Assembly (NCBI GenBank): GCA_003564735.1
Contig: PXEK01000351.1
Location: 1-7,237, forward strand
Source of the DNA: Cryomorphaceae bacterium
Lineage (GTDB): Bacteria > Bacteroidota > Bacteroidia > Flavobacteriales_G > Salibacteraceae
DNA: 7,237 nt
Direction: 5' to 3'
Below, piece by piece: positions 5,866 to 7,237 of this stretch (positions within the stretch are counted from its first letter, which is position 1; each line of letters starts with the position of its first letter). The notes below the pieces were generated by a model. The model was given only the letters and a program-made list of their open reading frames with translations, did not search any database and was not told the origin of the DNA. A program made the position numbers and the translations under genes.

Positions 5866-6870
5866 ATGAACATAATTGTTCCCATGGCCGGCATGGGCAA
5901 ACGCATGAGGCCGCATACACTAACCGTTCCCAAGCCGCTACTACCCATTGCGGGAAAACCTATAGTACAGCGTTTGGTTGAAGATATTACCGCCGTTACC
6001 GACGAAAAAATAGAGAATATTGCCTTTGTTACGGGTAGATTCGGTTCTGAAACTGAAGAAAACCTGAAAAAAATAGCCGCCGATTTAGGAGCTCAAGGTC
6101 ACATCTGTTATCAAGATGAGGCACTGGGCACGGCACACGCCATTTTGTGCGCTCAAGAGTTTTTACGCGGAAAAACCATTGTGGCTTTCGCCGATACTTT
6201 ATTCAAAGCCGATTTTAAATTTGATACTGAAAAAGACGGCGTGATTTGGGTGCAACGCATTGATGATCCGTCGCAATTCGGTGTGGTGGAACTCAACCCA
6301 CAGGGGGTAATTACCGGTTACGCCGAAAAGCCCGAAACTTTTGTTTCTGATTTGGCCATGATTGGTATTTATTATTTCAAAGACGGCGAAAACCTGAAAA
6401 GCGAATTGCAGTATTTGATTGACAACAACATCATCAAAGGCGGCGAATACCAACTCCCCGATGCCATGCGCAACATGACCGAAAAGGGTCTTGAAATGGT
6501 GCCGGGCGAAATTGACGAGTGGTTAGATTGCGGTAATAAAGATGCCACGGTGTATTCCAACGCTCGCGTGTTGGAGTTTAATAAACACCGTGATATGGTT
6601 CACGAAAGTGCAGTAATAAGCAACTCGGTAATTCACCCGCCTTGTTACATAGGTGCGGGAGCTGTGGTAGAATCATCGGTTATAGGTCCGCACGTGAGTA
6701 TTCACGGCAACACCACCGTGCGCAACAGCATTATTTCTAATAGTATCATTTATACGAATTCGCACCTCGAAGGACAAAACTTTTCAAACTCAATGGTGGG
6801 TAATCACGTTACATACATTTCGAATCCAAAAGACATAAGCATTGGTGATTATACAAAAATTAAAGATTAG
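5866..6870 (+). CDS. Sugar-phosphate nucleotidyltransferase with C-terminal beta-helix
   Basis: This 334-residue cytoplasmic enzyme should couple a sugar 1-phosphate to an NTP, releasing pyrophosphate and a nucleotide sugar for envelope glycan synthesis. The N-terminal Rossmann-like domain (about 1-235) has the NTP loop GMGKRMRPHT (9-18), the catalytic PKPLLPIAGKPIV (22-34), EALGTA (85-90), the metal-binding FAD (108-110), DPSQFGVVEL (134-143), EKPE (154-157), GIYYF (167-171) and EWLDCGN (218-224). Residues about 246-330 show irregular hexapeptide units (SAVISNS, YIGAGAVVESSVIGP, SIISNSIIYT-like), a left-handed beta-helix as in long RmlA-type or GlmU-like proteins. The sequence fits glucose-1-phosphate thymidylyl- or uridylyltransferases; base and sugar cannot be fixed from motifs. 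The helix lacks an obvious acetyltransferase active site, so it may serve oligomerisation. The gene leads a rightward unit with the overlapping lipoprotein gene. Confidence 0.92.
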   Translation: MNIIVPMAGMGKRMRPHTLTVPKPLLPIAGKPIVQRLVEDITAVTDEKIENIAFVTGRFGSETEENLKKIAADLGAQGHICYQDEALGTAHAILCAQEFLRGKTIVAFADTLFKADFKFDTEKDGVIWVQRIDDPSQFGVVELNPQGVITGYAEKPETFVSDLAMIGIYYFKDGENLKSELQYLIDNNIIKGGEYQLPDAMRNMTEKGLEMVPGEIDEWLDCGNKDATVYSNARVLEFNKHRDMVHESAVISNSVIHPPCYIGAGAVVESSVIGPHVSIHGNTTVRNSIISNSIIYTNSHLEGQNFSNSMVGNHVTYISNPKDISIGDYTKIKD

Positions 6871-7237
6871 CGTTCGGTTTTTACTCGCAACCGCCTTAAT
6901 GGCCGCGGTGTTTACCGGGTGTAAATCGGGGGAGAAAGCATCGGTTAGCAAGAGCGATAATAAAAAGCAGGAAAAAATATTGGCTTCGGCGGAGTTTAAG
7001 GATCTTTTTTTTCGGGGAATTACCAAAAAAGCCATTGAAGATTATGAGCAGGCCAACGAAGCTTTTCTCGCTTGCTTGAAAAAAGTTCCCGGTCACGCGC
7101 CCACGCTTCACCAACTCGGAATTATTGCACGGGAAGAGGGCAATCAAAAGTACGCCGCAGATTATTTTAGCAGAGCCGTAGAAAGCGATCCGGAAAACAG
7201 GTGGTACTTGAGCGATTTGGCACAAACGTTAGTGAAA
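6845..7237 (+). CDS. TPR-containing lipoprotein (N-terminal part, cut by right edge)
   Basis: The frame stays open from a stop at 6836-6838 to the right edge; 131 codons are present from GTG at 6845. Read from there the protein has a complete lipoprotein signal: basic IIQKLKISVR, hydrophobic FLLATALMAAVF, and lipobox FTGC with Cys26, followed by a polar linker (KSGEKASVSKSDNKKQEK). Then come helical TPR-like repeats, about residues 52-131, with typical elements such as AIEDYEQANEAF, LHQLGIIAREEGN and YFSRAVESDPEN. It should be anchored in the outer or inner membrane facing the periplasm and act in protein-protein contacts. The only ATG nearby, at 6899, falls inside the hydrophobic core and would leave seven residues before the Cys, so a non-ATG start is needed: GTG 6845 or TTG 6842. 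The gene overlaps the nucleotidyltransferase by 26 nt, implying one operon. The partner process is unknown; envelope biogenesis is an inference from the neighbour. Confidence 0.85.
   Translation, partial: MIIQKLKISVRFLLATALMAAVFTGCKSGEKASVSKSDNKKQEKILASAEFKDLFFRGITKKAIEDYEQANEAFLACLKKVPGHAPTLHQLGIIAREEGNQKYAADYFSRAVESDPENRWYLSDLAQTLVK

Noticed and set aside
6199..6560. Minus-strand frames at 6199-6453 and 6372-6560
   Set aside because: Antisense to the nucleotidyltransferase, with no independent protein signature.
6790..7225. Minus-strand frames at 6790-7035 and 6896-7225 (109 codons)
   Set aside because: They oppose the plus-strand TPR lipoprotein, which has a signal peptide, lipobox and repeats; the antisense frames look like mirror sequence.
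1..7237. CRISPR array, tRNA or rRNA genes, insertion sequence or prophage signs
   Set aside because: No spaced DNA repeats, cloverleaf-like segments, transposase or integrase motifs, or terminal inverted repeats were seen on either strand.

Overview
The window looks like an ordinary chromosomal stretch from a member of the Bacteroidota, most likely the Flavobacteriales. The reasons are a large secreted protein built from PKD-like immunoglobulin-fold repeats of the kind exported by Bacteroidota type IX secretion, -7 elements matching the phylum consensus TAnnTTTG, almost no Shine-Dalgarno sequences, and ThiL and RsmI proteins of Bacteroidota length and style. No species can be named from the sequence alone.

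Layout: (1) Positions 1-2645, minus strand, hold the N-terminal 881 codons of a giant secreted repeat protein; its C-terminus lies beyond the left edge. (2) Positions 2646-2838 are a 193-bp AT-rich gap with no gene and no convincing terminator hairpin. (3) Positions 2839-5640, minus strand, hold four genes transcribed in the order rsmI, thiL, a small membrane protein and a YihX-like HAD phosphatase. The last three are tightly packed (23-nt gap, then an 11-nt overlap) and look co-transcribed; rsmI is 63 nt upstream of thiL and each has its own candidate promoter. (4) Positions 5641-5865 are a divergent promoter region. (5) Positions 5866-7237, plus strand, hold a sugar-phosphate nucleotidyltransferase with a C-terminal hexapeptide beta-helix, overlapped at its 3' end by a TPR lipoprotein that runs off the right edge and probably starts at GTG.

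Functionally this is mixed housekeeping: 16S rRNA methylation (RsmI), thiamine diphosphate synthesis (ThiL), a sugar-phosphate-type HAD hydrolase, nucleotide-sugar synthesis for the envelope, and two exported proteins (a repeat protein and a lipoprotein). I see no mobile element, CRISPR array, tRNA, rRNA or defence system. I found no clearly new biological system. The most useful leads are the regular cysteine-marked repeat array and the homopolymer tracts at the start of its gene, the uncharacterised small membrane protein translationally coupled to the HAD phosphatase, and the non-ATG start of the lipoprotein.
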